50,710 bases of DNA from Caballeronia hypogeia (GTDB lineage: Bacteria; Pseudomonadota; Gammaproteobacteria; Burkholderiales; Burkholderiaceae): assembly GCF_001544875.2 (NCBI RefSeq), contig NZ_FCOA02000045.1, positions 1 to 50,710 of the forward strand, given 5' to 3'. Position 1 is the stretch's first letter, and each line of letters starts with the position of its first letter. Made by a program: the position numbers and the translations under genes. This document shows positions 17,079 through 25,899 of the stretch, one piece after another. The notes beneath the pieces are model-generated. The model had not been told where the DNA came from. It saw only the letters and a program-made list of their open reading frames with translations, and did not search any database.

Positions 17079-17110
17079 AAACCCCGCCTGAGCGATCAGG
17101 CGGGGTTTTT
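17079..17110. terminator. Bidirectional terminator, APC permease / dioxygenase
   Basis: AAACCCCGCCTGA pairs with TCAGGCGGGGTTT around a GCGA tetraloop. T-runs flank it on both strands, so it ends the permease and the convergent dioxygenase transcript. Confidence 0.88.
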
Positions 17111-17131
17111 CCTTTCAGCGACGCTTCGGGC

Positions 17132-17917
17132 TCAGTTATCCGTGAAGACGTAATTCGTCATCGCGAGCGCGCGCTGGAACGTGCCGAGCGACTGAATGCC
17201 GAGCCGGTAATCGTCCGCCGCCGCGCCGAGCGCGCTGAAAACCGGCAGCAGATGCTCGTCGGTCGGATGCATCAGCGCGGCGTGCGGCGCGCGGGTGCGA
17301 TAGTCGAGCAGGGCGTCGATGTCGCGTTCCGCCAGACGGCTCTCGAACCAGCCGGTGAATTCGCTCACGCGCGGGTCGGCGTCTTCGGGGCGTGCGCTGA
17401 AATCGGCCATGCGCAGATTGTGCGTGATCTGCCCCGAACCGACGATCATCACGCCGTCATCGCGCAGATCGCGCAACGCGCGACCGATATGGAAATGGTG
17501 CGCGGCGTCGAGGCGCGGCTGAATCGAAAGTTGCGCGACCGGTATGTCGGCATCGGGAAACATCAGCAGCATCGGCACCCAAGCGCCGTGATCGAGGCCG
17601 TGCTCGGTCGTTGCGGCCGGAATGCCGTTCGCGCCGAGCAGCGCGGCGGCGCGCCGGGCGAGATCGGGCGCGCCGGGCGCAGGGTAGCGCAACTCATACA
17701 GCGCGCGCGGAAAGCCGTAGAAATCGTGGATGGTTTCCGGCCGCTCGGCCGTGCTGGCCACGGGCTGCACCGTGCCCCAGTGCGCGGAGAGCATCAGAAT
17801 GGCGCGCGGGCGCGGCAACTCTGCGCCGAGCGAGGCGAAGTCGGCGGACGGCATCGACGGATCAATGGGCAGCGTCGGCGCGCCGTGGGAAATGAAAACG
17901 GTAGGCAGTCGGCTCAT
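17132..17917 (-). CDS. Class III extradiol dioxygenase, LigB/DODA type (YgiD-like)
   Basis: A 261-residue member of the LigB superfamily, related to E. coli YgiD and plant DODA, which cleave catecholic rings such as 4,5-DOPA using a single metal ion. His11 (ISHGAP), His46 (SAHWG) and the histidine in HPTDEHLLPVF near the C-terminus are candidate metal ligands. HGLDHGAWVPMLLMFP at ~106-121 is the conserved catalytic stretch. It is probably cytoplasmic. An AGGAA box lies before ATG 17917. It lies 94 bp downstream of ubiX and could be cotranscribed; its physiological substrate is unknown. Confidence 0.87.
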   Translation of the reverse strand: MSRLPTVFISHGAPTLPIDPSMPSADFASLGAELPRPRAILMLSAHWGTVQPVASTAERPETIHDFYGFPRALYELRYPAPGAPDLARRAAALLGANGIPAATTEHGLDHGAWVPMLLMFPDADIPVAQLSIQPRLDAAHHFHIGRALRDLRDDGVMIVGSGQITHNLRMADFSARPEDADPRVSEFTGWFESRLAERDIDALLDYRTRAPHAALMHPTDEHLLPVFSALGAAADDYRLGIQSLGTFQRALAMTNYVFTDN

Positions 17918-18011
17918 GGCGGCAAATTCCTGTGGTATCTGCCACCAATGTAGGGCCGCGACTTGCGTTGATAAACGGCCGATGCGGCAATGAATTGTGT
18001 CGCCGGCGTTG

Positions 18012-18611
18012 TTAATCCGTCTCGCCGCGCATGCCTTGCCAGGAGCGCGCGACCGGCGCGCCCAGTCCGAAAAGGTCGATCACGCGCTCGACGGTGTGAT
18101 TCACCATCTCATCGATGCTCTGAGGCTTCTGATAGAACGCGGGTAGCGGCGGAAAAATCACGCCGCCCATTTCGGTGACGGCCGTCATATTGCGCAGATG
18201 CGCGAGATTAAACGGCGTTTCCCGCACGAGCAGCACGAGACGACGGCGCTCCTTGAGCACGACATCGGCGGCGCGGGTGATGAGGTTGTCGGAGAGACCG
18301 TGCGCGATGCTCGCGAGCGTGCGCATGGAGCAGGGCGCGACGACCATGCCGTCGGTCGCGAAGGAACCCGACGCGATGCTCGCGCCGACATCGCGCACGT
18401 TGTGGACGACATCCGCGAGCGCGTGGACGGCGGCGCGATCGAGATCGAGTTCGTGCTGGATATTGAGCCAACCGGCGCCGGAAACGAGCAGATGCGTCTC
18501 GACGCCGCCCAGCCGGCGCAGCGTTTCGAGGAGACGCACGCCGTAGATGGCGCCCGTTGCTCCGGTAATCGCGACGATGAGCCGTCGTTTCGCAGCAGCG
18601 GGCGCGCTCAC
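18012..18611 (-). CDS. ubiX: Flavin prenyltransferase UbiX
   Basis: A 199-residue enzyme that joins dimethylallyl phosphate to reduced FMN, making the prenyl-FMN cofactor for UbiD decarboxylases in ubiquinone synthesis and aromatic acid decarboxylation. The N-terminal Rossmann-like motif AITGATGAIYGVRLLETL and the segments GSFATDGMVVAPCSMRTLASIAHG and LVLLVRETPFNLAHLRNM match the family closely. The start codon is GTG 18611, as the next ATG would remove the core; its ribosome binding site is weak. It follows grxD by 13 bp, so it is read as part of the hemA-prfA-prmC-grxD-ubiX string. Confidence 0.94.
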   Translation of the reverse strand: MSAPAAAKRRLIVAITGATGAIYGVRLLETLRRLGGVETHLLVSGAGWLNIQHELDLDRAAVHALADVVHNVRDVGASIASGSFATDGMVVAPCSMRTLASIAHGLSDNLITRAADVVLKERRRLVLLVRETPFNLAHLRNMTAVTEMGGVIFPPLPAFYQKPQSIDEMVNHTVERVIDLFGLGAPVARSWQGMRGETD

Positions 18612-18624
18612 TTGCGGAAAAAGC

Positions 18625-18936
18625 TCAGGCAGCGGCGAAGAGCTGTTGCAGCTCGCCGGACTGGTACATCTCCATCATGATGTCCGAGCCGCCAATGAAC
18701 TCGCCCTTCACGTAGAGCTGCGGAATGGTCGGCCAGTTGGAGAATTCCTTGATGCCCTGGCGGATTTCGTCGTCTTCGAGGACGTTCACGGTCTTGATCT
18801 GATCGACGCCACACGCCTTCAGGACCTGAATGGCGCGGCCGGAAAAGCCGCACATCGGGAATTGCGCGGTGCCCTTCATGAAGAGGACGACCGGGTTCTG
18901 ATCGACGATTTGCTTGATGCGTTCTTGCGTGTCCAT
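18625..18936 (-). CDS. grxD: Monothiol glutaredoxin, Grx4 family
   Basis: A 103-residue CGFS-type glutaredoxin that carries a glutathione-ligated [2Fe-2S] cluster and takes part in iron-sulfur delivery. The active site CGFS is at residues 29-32, Lys21 of FMKGT and the downstream NWPTIPQLYVKGEFIGGSDI provide the glutathione-binding groove. An AGGAACG box precedes ATG 18936. The gene is placed between prmC (76 bp) and ubiX (13 bp). Confidence 0.95.
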   Translation of the reverse strand: MDTQERIKQIVDQNPVVLFMKGTAQFPMCGFSGRAIQVLKACGVDQIKTVNVLEDDEIRQGIKEFSNWPTIPQLYVKGEFIGGSDIMMEMYQSGELQQLFAAA

Positions 18937-19012
18937 GGCGTTCCTGCGCGTGAGAATTCGTGGAGTTGACGGTTGAAATGATAGCGGATTTCAGTTTCCG
19001 AAGCTGACGTGC

Positions 19013-19849
19013 TCAGGCCGCGAGCATGCCGCCGGAGCAACGTTCGATGCCGGCGAGATCGTGCATCGAACGGACCTCGGCGAAGCCGCGCGCCGTCAGC
19101 AACGCGCGTACGGCTTGCGCCTGATCGTAGCCGTGCTCGAGCCACAAGACGCCGTTTGGTGCGAGCAGACGCGGCGCGCGCTCGATGATCGCGCGGATCG
19201 CCGACAGGCCATCGGCGTCGTCGGTGAGCGCGCCGCGCGGCTCGAAGCGCAGGTCGCCTTGTTCGAGATGCGGATCGTCGCTGGCGATATACGGCGGATT
19301 GCTGACAATTGCCTCGAACGCGAGTGACGCATCGAGCTTCGCGGTCCAGTCGCTTTCGACGAACGTGAGCGCGCCGCCCGCACGGCTCGCCTCGAGAATG
19401 TTCGCGGCGTTGCTCCGCGCGACTTCCAGGGCGGCCGATGAACGATCCACGGCCCACACCCGCGCGTCGTCGCGAGCGTGTGCGATCGAAACCGCGATAG
19501 CGCCGGTTCCCGTGCCGAGATCGAGCACGCGCGCGCCCGGCGTCCGCGCGATGGCTGCGAGCGCGAGTTCCACGAGCAGTTCGGTTTCGGGGCGCGGAAT
19601 CAGCACGTCCGGCGTCACTTCGAAATCGAGTCCGAAAAATTCGCGCTTGCCGGTGAGCTGGGCGATCGGTTCGCCCGCAAGCCGTCTTGCCGCAAGCGCT
19701 TCAAACGAAGCAATCGCATCGGACGGCAGCGCTTCGTGGTCGCGCGTGATGAGTTCCGTGCGGCGCCAGCCGAGCACATGCATCAGCAGCACGCGCGCTT
19801 CGAGTTGCGGCAGCGTGGACGTCCGCAACAACTCGCCGGCGTTGCTCAC
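19013..19849 (-). CDS. prmC: Peptide chain release factor N5-glutamine methyltransferase
   Basis: A 278-residue SAM-dependent enzyme that methylates the glutamine of the GGQ motif in RF1 and RF2. Motif I is VLDLGTGTGAIAVSIA and the catalytic motif is IVSNPPYIAS, both diagnostic for PrmC/HemK. The N-terminal helical domain runs from about 1 to 85. The start is GTG 19849, whose GTGA overlaps the TGA stop of prfA, so enzyme and substrate genes are translationally coupled. Longer upstream frames are overlaps with prfA coding sequence and were discarded. Confidence 0.93.
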   Translation of the reverse strand: MSNAGELLRTSTLPQLEARVLLMHVLGWRRTELITRDHEALPSDAIASFEALAARRLAGEPIAQLTGKREFFGLDFEVTPDVLIPRPETELLVELALAAIARTPGARVLDLGTGTGAIAVSIAHARDDARVWAVDRSSAALEVARSNAANILEASRAGGALTFVESDWTAKLDASLAFEAIVSNPPYIASDDPHLEQGDLRFEPRGALTDDADGLSAIRAIIERAPRLLAPNGVLWLEHGYDQAQAVRALLTARGFAEVRSMHDLAGIERCSGGMLAA

Positions 19850-20928
19850 TCGGATTCTCCGAGCGCGGCCAGTTGCTCCGCCTGATGCTCGGACACGAGC
19901 GCGCCGATTAGTTCGTCGAGATCGCCGTCCATGATGTATTCGAGCTTGTAGAGCGTCAGATTGATGCGGTGATCCGTCATGCGCCCTTGCGGGAAGTTGT
20001 AGGTGCGAATGCGCTCCGAACGGTCGCCTGAACCGATCAGGCTCTTGCGCGTCGCGGCTTCCTTCGCGTGCTGCTCGTGATACTGCTTGTCCTTGATGCG
20101 CGCGGCCAGCACCTTTAGCGCGCGATCCTTGTTCTTGTGCTGCGAGCGGTCGTCCTGACATTCGACGACGATGCCCGTCGGCAAGTGCGTGACACGCACG
20201 GCGGAATCCGTCTTGTTGATGTGCTGCCCGCCCGCGCCCGACGCGCGGAATGTATCGATGCGTAAATCGGCCGGATTGATGACGACTTCGCTGATTTCAT
20301 CGGCTTCCGGCATCACGGCGACGGTGCACGCCGACGTGTGGATGCGCCCCTGCGTTTCCGTGGCCGGCACGCGCTGCACGCGATGTCCGCCCGACTCGAA
20401 CTTGAGCCGCGAATACGCGCTTTGCCCGGCAATGCGCACGATCACTTCCTTGTAGCCGCCGAGATCCGACACGCTTTCCGACATCGTCTCCGCCGTCCAG
20501 CGATTGCGCTCCGCATAACGCAGATACATGCGCAGCAGATCGCCCGCGAACAGCGCGGATTCATCGCCGCCGGTGCCCGCGCGAATTTCGATGAAGATGT
20601 TGCGATCGTCGTTGGGATCTTTCGGCAGCAGCATCATCTGCAAGTCGCCTTCGATCTTCGCCATGCGCTCGCGCGCCTCGCCGATTTCCTCTTCGGCGAA
20701 ATCGCGCATCGACGGATCGGAGAGCAGATCCTGCGCGGTCGCCTCATCGGTCAGCGCCTGGCGCCAGAGCGCGTACTGCTCGACGATCGGGCTGATTTCC
20801 GCGTGCTCGCGCGTGAGCTTGCGATACTGGTCCATGTCGGACGTCACGTCCTCGCGGCTCAACAGTTCGTTGAGATCGACCTGCCGTCTTGCAAGCTGGT
20901 CGAGCTTGCTTTGCATGCTCGTTTTCAT
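19846..20928 (-). CDS. prfA: Peptide chain release factor 1
   Basis: A 360-residue translation terminator for UAA and UAG. The GGQ loop GAGGQHINKTDSAVR and the anticodon tripeptide PAT in QRVPATETQGRIHTS are present. The start MKTSMQSKLDQLARR and total length match the family. It sits between hemA and prmC, an order shared with many proteobacteria, and overlaps the prmC start by four bases. Confidence 0.96.
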   Translation of the reverse strand: MKTSMQSKLDQLARRQVDLNELLSREDVTSDMDQYRKLTREHAEISPIVEQYALWRQALTDEATAQDLLSDPSMRDFAEEEIGEARERMAKIEGDLQMMLLPKDPNDDRNIFIEIRAGTGGDESALFAGDLLRMYLRYAERNRWTAETMSESVSDLGGYKEVIVRIAGQSAYSRLKFESGGHRVQRVPATETQGRIHTSACTVAVMPEADEISEVVINPADLRIDTFRASGAGGQHINKTDSAVRVTHLPTGIVVECQDDRSQHKNKDRALKVLAARIKDKQYHEQHAKEAATRKSLIGSGDRSERIRTYNFPQGRMTDHRINLTLYKLEYIMDGDLDELIGALVSEHQAEQLAALGESE

Positions 20929-21027
20929 CGGGCGGAGTTGGAGCCAAAAGCTCCGGAGAAACTGCGAATTCGGGGAAGCCGCCGCGTCAGGCGCGCGTGG
21001 CCCTGGAGAATAGCAAGAAGGACGTCG

Positions 21028-22329
21028 CTAACGGTCGGACGAATTGGACGATTTGTCCGCGCCGTGACGGTAGAAGCCGCTCATCAGGTCGATGAGCTGA
21101 CCGCGCTCCTCGCTGCTCGCGCGGTTGAGCGCGTGCGTCGGGCCGTGGATCAGCTTGTTGGTGAGCGATTGCGACAGCGCCTCGAGCACGGCGGCGGGAT
21201 CGTCGCCGCGCGCGAGCATCTTGCGCGCGCGATCGAGTTCGGCGCGGCGCAGCGCGTCGGCCTGCGTGTGCATATGGCGGATGACCGGCACGATGCTGCG
21301 CGCGTCCAGCCACTGCATGAAATTCGCGACGCGCGTCTCGATGATCGATTCGGCTTCCGCGACGGCCGCCTGGCGCGACGCATTGCCTTCGCGCACGATC
21401 GCGCCGAGGTCATCGACGGTGTAGAGGAACACGTCCTGCAGGTTGCCGACTTCCGGCTCGATGTCGCGCGGAACGGCGAGATCCACCATGAAGATCGGCC
21501 GATGGCGGCGCGCGCGCACCGCACGTTCGACCGCGCCCAGGCCGATGATCGGCAACGTGGACGCGGTGCACGACACGATGATGTCGAAGTCGGCCATGCG
21601 CGCGGGCAACTCGGAGAGCGGAATCGCGCGGCCATTGAAGCGGCCGGCCAGCTTTTCGCCGCGCTCGGCGGTGCGGTTCGCGACCACGAGCTCACGCGGA
21701 TTCTGCGCGGCGAAGTGCGTGGCGCAGAGTTCGATCATTTCGCCCGCGCCGATGAACAGCACGCGCTGGCTGGAAATGTTTTCGAAGATGCGTTGGGCGA
21801 GGCGCACGGCGGCCGCGGCCATCGACACTGACTGAGCGCCGATCTCGGTGGTCGTGCGCACTTCCTTCGCGACGGCGAAGGTGCGCTGGAACAACTGGTT
21901 GAGATACGTGCCGAGCGCGCCGGCTTCGGACGCGGTCCGTACCGCGTCCTTCATTTGTCCCACGATTTGTGTTTCGCCGAGCACCATCGAATCAAGTCCC
22001 GAGGCCACGCGGAACGCATGGCGCACGGCTTCCGACTGCGGCAGCGCGTAGACGTGCGGCGCCAGCTCGGGAACGGGAATGCTGTGATATTTAGAGAGCC
22101 ACTGGATCGCGGCTTCGCGAGCGGCGGAGTCGTCAGTGGCGCAATACAGCTCGGTTCGGTTGCAGGTGGAGAGAATCGCCGCTTCGGGCGAAACCTTCGC
22201 GAGCGGCCCGAGCCAGATGTCCTTCAGCGCGCCCAGTGCGGGCTTGAGCTGTTCGAGCGGAAACGCCACGCGTTCGCGCAAGGCGACAGGCGCAGTGTGG
22301 TGGTTGATTCCGATCGTGAGGAGCTGCAT
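21028..22329 (-). CDS. hemA: Glutamyl-tRNA reductase
   Basis: A 433-residue NADPH enzyme that reduces glutamyl-tRNA to glutamate-1-semialdehyde, the first committed step of C5 heme synthesis. The N-terminus MQLLTIGINHHTAPVALRERVAF and the catalytic Cys56 in ILSTCNRTELYC are conserved. The Rossmann segment RVLFIGAGEMIELCATHFA and the C-terminal dimerisation helix are complete. A TATAAT box about 60 bp upstream is its likely promoter. prfA follows after 99 bp. Confidence 0.96.
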   Translation of the reverse strand: MQLLTIGINHHTAPVALRERVAFPLEQLKPALGALKDIWLGPLAKVSPEAAILSTCNRTELYCATDDSAAREAAIQWLSKYHSIPVPELAPHVYALPQSEAVRHAFRVASGLDSMVLGETQIVGQMKDAVRTASEAGALGTYLNQLFQRTFAVAKEVRTTTEIGAQSVSMAAAAVRLAQRIFENISSQRVLFIGAGEMIELCATHFAAQNPRELVVANRTAERGEKLAGRFNGRAIPLSELPARMADFDIIVSCTASTLPIIGLGAVERAVRARRHRPIFMVDLAVPRDIEPEVGNLQDVFLYTVDDLGAIVREGNASRQAAVAEAESIIETRVANFMQWLDARSIVPVIRHMHTQADALRRAELDRARKMLARGDDPAAVLEALSQSLTNKLIHGPTHALNRASSEERGQLIDLMSGFYRHGADKSSNSSDR

Positions 22330-22382
22330 TGTTTTGGGCTGATGCTTTGGGCCTAAGCCGGTGGCCTTTCAGATAGCCCAAT

Positions 22383-22388
22383 ATTATA
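22383..22388 (-). promoter_or_regulatory. Candidate -10 box of hemA
   Basis: A perfect TATAAT on the minus strand lies 54 bp before the hemA ATG. No good -35 hexamer is seen at 16-18 bp, so this promoter may depend on an activator. Confidence 0.45.
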
Positions 22389-22516
22389 GCCTTTTGCGTA
22401 TTTCTTCATTTATAGACGTCATTTGGGGTGGGAACAGTCCCCATAGGGCGCCGATGGCTGCCGCCCGATCCGCCGCGTGCGGCTGCGACCGTGCGGCGGA
22501 AGGCCGCAGGCGACTT

Positions 22517-23335
22517 TTAACTGAAGTACCTCGACAATTCGAGCGCGCGGGCCTCGAGTTCTTCCAACGAAATTTCAGCGGTGCGAAACGCCTGCTGCCG
22601 GTTCTTCGCGCTATGTTCCTCGGCGCAGATCGCAAGGCGCGAGGCAGAATCATGATTCATATGAAAGAGCGCCGCACGCGGATCGCATAGTGAATGCCAG
22701 CGCACGCCGAGGCGCCCGGCGCGGATCAGCAGATCGTCGTCTTCTCCACCCCAGCCCATGAAGCTCGGATCCAGGCCGCCGATCCGGATGAACTCCGCGC
22801 GTCTAATGAGATTGATCGCGCCCGAGGTGTTCGCGTAGAGCAGATTGATCTCGTCGGGCAAATCGCCTTCCAGATAGGGCGCCAGCTCATTGAAATCACC
22901 CGATTCGATGAACGAACGACGGAGATTTCCCGAAACATTCAGAACGCGTGTGAAAGGGCACAATACATCGCTTTTATTGTCGTCCATGAGCGCGTCGAGG
23001 GCGTGTCTCATGAAATGCGGATTGGCGATCATATCGGCGTCGTGAATGCAGATAATCTGGCTCTTCGTCATTAGCGCGCCGAGATTCACGAGTCGGGCCC
23101 TTGAAAAAGGCCCGGTGTCATGTACGAAAACGTGCCTGATTTTCGGATCGCTGAGTTCGGACCATTGAAAGGTAGGAGCGGCGTCCGCTTCGATAAGCCA
23201 GATCTGATAGTCCGCATATGTGCGGTTCAGGTGGCGTAGCACGCTGCGTAGATTCGCTCGTCTTTCCTCTCCCGAGCCGCGATACGTGATAATCAATTCG
23301 AGGCCACGGAGGGAAATGAGATTCGTATCGATCAT
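22517..23335 (-). CDS. Glycosyltransferase, GT2-like fold with GT7 C-terminal motif
   Basis: A 272-residue protein with no membrane segment. The N-half has a GT-A fold pattern ending in the metal-binding ICIHDADMIANP (DxD-like). The C-half carries FMGWGGEDDDLLIRAGRLG, the WGGEDDD signature of the beta-1,4-galactosyltransferase/GalNAc-transferase C-terminal domain. It probably transfers galactose or N-acetylgalactosamine from UDP to a surface glycan. ATG 23335 was chosen over an in-frame TTG two codons upstream. Its base composition and upstream region look AT-richer than the neighbours, and there is no glycan gene next to it, which suggests acquired DNA. Confidence 0.82.
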   Translation of the reverse strand: MIDTNLISLRGLELIITYRGSGEERRANLRSVLRHLNRTYADYQIWLIEADAAPTFQWSELSDPKIRHVFVHDTGPFSRARLVNLGALMTKSQIICIHDADMIANPHFMRHALDALMDDNKSDVLCPFTRVLNVSGNLRRSFIESGDFNELAPYLEGDLPDEINLLYANTSGAINLIRRAEFIRIGGLDPSFMGWGGEDDDLLIRAGRLGVRWHSLCDPRAALFHMNHDSASRLAICAEEHSAKNRQQAFRTAEISLEELEARALELSRYFS

Positions 23336-23631
23336 ATTCAAAATCTCGAAGATTCAAAGTCAGCCGTTAATGGCGATTTTCGCGCCATTGAAAAGCGGAT
23401 GCGTTCTAAAGAAGGGCCGTTATTCAACGATGGGCTAGTTTAGCATTGATTTAGAAGGATAATCTTCCGAAAAAGCGGACAGTTTATTTAAGAAAATGAA
23501 ATCTCCGAATTATCTTAACGAGTTGGCGGAAACCGAAATAAAGGGCCAAGCCGTTCGCTTGCCATCGCTCATCCGCCCCCCTAAACTCAGGCGCTACGCC
23601 GTCCACGCCGTCTTTTGCCGATACTCCCGCC
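23336..23631. other. AT-rich intergenic region
   Basis: About 300 bp without a convincing gene, noticeably richer in A and T than the rest of the window. It should hold the glycosyltransferase promoter. I see no transposon end, tRNA or repeat. Confidence 0.6.
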
Positions 23632-23697
23632 ATGAGCACCGACCCTCGTCCGAAACAGTTCGCAGACCAGCTCCCCCGGATGGAGCGCGTTCGCTGA
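23632..23697 (+). CDS. Possible upstream small ORF (21 aa)
   Basis: ATG 23632 opens a 21-codon frame beginning MSTDPRPKQFADQ, and its TGA overlaps the next gene's ATG as TGATG, an arrangement that permits termination-reinitiation. There is no clear ribosome binding site and no family match, so it could be chance. Confidence 0.3.
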   Translation: MSTDPRPKQFADQLPRMERVR

Positions 23698-23969
23698 TGG
23701 GCTGGATCGGACTGATTTTTCTGGGCGCCGTCATCGGCGCGGCGAGCTGGTGGCTGCATCCGCTGCGGCGCGCGGGACGCGTCGGGCGCGGGGCGGCGGG
23801 GCGCATCTGGACGGCCATCGCTGCTGGCATACTGGCGACGGTCGTCGCGCGCATGCTTGGCAATATCGTCGATGTTTATCACGACGGCGATACGCTCGAA
23901 TGGCTGGCGTGTGCCGTGTTCGCGTTGCTCGTCGTGACGACGACGGTCGGGCTCGCGGCGCGCCGCTGA
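23697..23969 (+). CDS. Small integral membrane protein, 90 aa
   Basis: Predicted membrane protein with three hydrophobic segments: MGWIGLIFLGAVIGAASWWL (1-20), TAIAAGILATVVARML (~43-60) and WLACAVFALLVVTTTVGLAA (~70-88), with a basic loop RRAGRVGRGAAGR between the first two. The layout resembles small GlsB/YeaQ-like stress membrane proteins but the motif match is weak, so no function is given. The N-terminus was placed at ATG 23697, where the membrane segment begins. Confidence 0.65.
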   Translation: MGWIGLIFLGAVIGAASWWLHPLRRAGRVGRGAAGRIWTAIAAGILATVVARMLGNIVDVYHDGDTLEWLACAVFALLVVTTTVGLAARR

Positions 23970-24053
23970 CCTCTTTTTCCGGCAGGCAGCGGGCGATCCT
24001 CGCTGCCTGTCTTGCTAATTGTGCCTTTCACGGGCCATCAGCCAGGTGACTTC

Positions 24054-25883
24054 ATGAACGATCGCATCGCAGATTCCGCCATTCCCGAGCCCGCCATGTT
24101 CGCGAGCCGTATCGAGTCGCTGCGCGGCCAGATGACGCGCGACGGGCTCGCCGCCGTGCTCATTCCATCCGCGGACCCGCATCTTTCCGAATATCTGCCG
24201 GAGCGCTGGCAAGGGCGCCAATGGCTGTCGGGTTTCACCGGCTCGGTCGGCACGCTCGTCGTGACGGCGGATTTCGCGGGTGTCTGGGTCGACAGCCGCT
24301 ATTGGACGCAGGCCGACGCGCAACTCGCGGGCACCGGCGTCGTGCTCATGAAAATGATGGGCGGGCAGCAGACCGCGCCGCACATCGACTGGCTCGCGGA
24401 AAACGTGCCGGCGGGCGCGGCCGTCGCGGTAGATGGCACGGTGCTCGGCGTGTCGGCGGCGCGTGCCTTGTCGGATGCGCTCACCGCGCGCGGCATCGTG
24501 CTGCGCACGGATATCGACGTGCTCGACGCCATCTGGCCGGCGCGTCCGGGTCTGCCCGACGCGGCCGTCTACGAGCACGCCGCGCCGCACGCGAGCGTCG
24601 CGCGCGCGGAGAAGCTCGCCCAGGTGCGCGAGGCGATGCGTGCAAAGGGCGCGCAATGGCACTTCGTCTCGACACTCGACGATCTCGCGTGGATCTTCAA
24701 TCTGCGCGGCGGCGATGTGAGCTACAACCCGGTTTTCGTCGCGCACGCGCTGATCGGTCTCGATGACGCGACGCTCTTCGTCGCCGATGGCAAGGTGCCG
24801 GCCGCGCTCGCCGAATCGCTGGCGCGCGATCGGGTTCGCATCGCGCCGTACGCGAATGCGTCCGCCGCGCTCGCGTCGCTACCAAGCGGATCGACGCTGT
24901 TGATCGACCCGCGGCGCCTGACGCACGGCCTGCTCGAAAAGGTGCCATCGACGGTGAAGCTCGTCGAGGCGGTGAATCCGTCGACGTTCGCCAAGTCGCG
25001 CAAGACCGCGGCGGAAGCGGAGCATATCCGCGCGACGATGGAGCAGGACGGCGCGGCGCTCGCCGAATTCTTCGCTTGGTTCGAGGGCGCGCTCGGGCGC
25101 GAGCGCATCACGGAATTGACCATCGACGAGAAGCTGACCGCGGCGCGCGCGCGCCGGCCGGGCTTCGTCACGCTGAGCTTCGCGACCATCGCCGGTTTCA
25201 ATGCGAACGGCGCGATGCCGCATTACCGTGCGACCGAGGCGTCGCATTCCGTGATCGAAGGCAATGGCCTGTTGCTGATCGATTCGGGTGGTCAGTATCT
25301 GAGCGGCACGACCGACATCACGCGCGTCGTGCCGATCGGTGAGATCACGGCCGAGCACAAGCGCGATTTCACCGTCGTGCTGAAGGGCACGATGGCGCTG
25401 TCGCGGGCGCGCTTTCCGCGCGGCATCCGCTCGCCAATGCTCGATTCGATCGCGCGCGCGCCGATCTGGGAAGCGGGCGCGGATTACGGTCATGGCACGG
25501 GGCACGGCGTCGGCTACTTCCTGAACGTGCACGAAGGGCCGCAGGTCATCTCGCACTACGCGCCCGCCGAGCAATGGACGGCCATGGAGGAGGGCATGAT
25601 CACGTCGATCGAGCCGGGTATCTATCGGCCGGGCAAGTGGGGCATCCGCATCGAGAATCTCGTGATGAACCAGGCCGCTGGCAAGACGGAGTTCGGCGAT
25701 TTCCTCTCGTTCGAAACGCTGACGCTGTGCCCGATCGATACGCGCTGCATCGACCTTGCGTTGCTGCGCGAGGACGAGCGTGCATGGCTCAACGCGTATC
25801 ACGAGACGGTGCGCGCGCGCGTGTCGCCGCATGTGTCGGGCGCCGCGCTGGCGTGGCTCGAAGAGCGGACGAAGGCAATTTGA
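24054..25883 (+). CDS. Aminopeptidase P family metallopeptidase (M24B)
   Basis: A 609-residue enzyme of the Xaa-Pro aminopeptidase type, with two N-terminal creatinase-like domains and a C-terminal pita-bread domain. Metal ligands are visible: Asp in LLIDSGGQY, Asp in GTTDITRVV, His in HGTGHGVGYFLNVHEGP, Glu in ITSIEPGIY and Glu in GIRIENLV. It is longer than E. coli PepP (about 440) and matches the eukaryote-like, three-domain form common in proteobacteria. It removes N-terminal residues preceding proline. An AGGTGA box precedes ATG 24054. The HAD gene follows after 16 bp. Confidence 0.92.
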   Translation: MNDRIADSAIPEPAMFASRIESLRGQMTRDGLAAVLIPSADPHLSEYLPERWQGRQWLSGFTGSVGTLVVTADFAGVWVDSRYWTQADAQLAGTGVVLMKMMGGQQTAPHIDWLAENVPAGAAVAVDGTVLGVSAARALSDALTARGIVLRTDIDVLDAIWPARPGLPDAAVYEHAAPHASVARAEKLAQVREAMRAKGAQWHFVSTLDDLAWIFNLRGGDVSYNPVFVAHALIGLDDATLFVADGKVPAALAESLARDRVRIAPYANASAALASLPSGSTLLIDPRRLTHGLLEKVPSTVKLVEAVNPSTFAKSRKTAAEAEHIRATMEQDGAALAEFFAWFEGALGRERITELTIDEKLTAARARRPGFVTLSFATIAGFNANGAMPHYRATEASHSVIEGNGLLLIDSGGQYLSGTTDITRVVPIGEITAEHKRDFTVVLKGTMALSRARFPRGIRSPMLDSIARAPIWEAGADYGHGTGHGVGYFLNVHEGPQVISHYAPAEQWTAMEEGMITSIEPGIYRPGKWGIRIENLVMNQAAGKTEFGDFLSFETLTLCPIDTRCIDLALLREDERAWLNAYHETVRARVSPHVSGAALAWLEERTKAI

Positions 25884-25899
25884 CGAGGAGCGACGGACA

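Noticed and set aside
22409..22516. GC-rich hairpin cluster between the glycosyltransferase and hemA
   Set aside because: Several short GC stems can be drawn but none is long or followed by a T-run, so I do not call a terminator.
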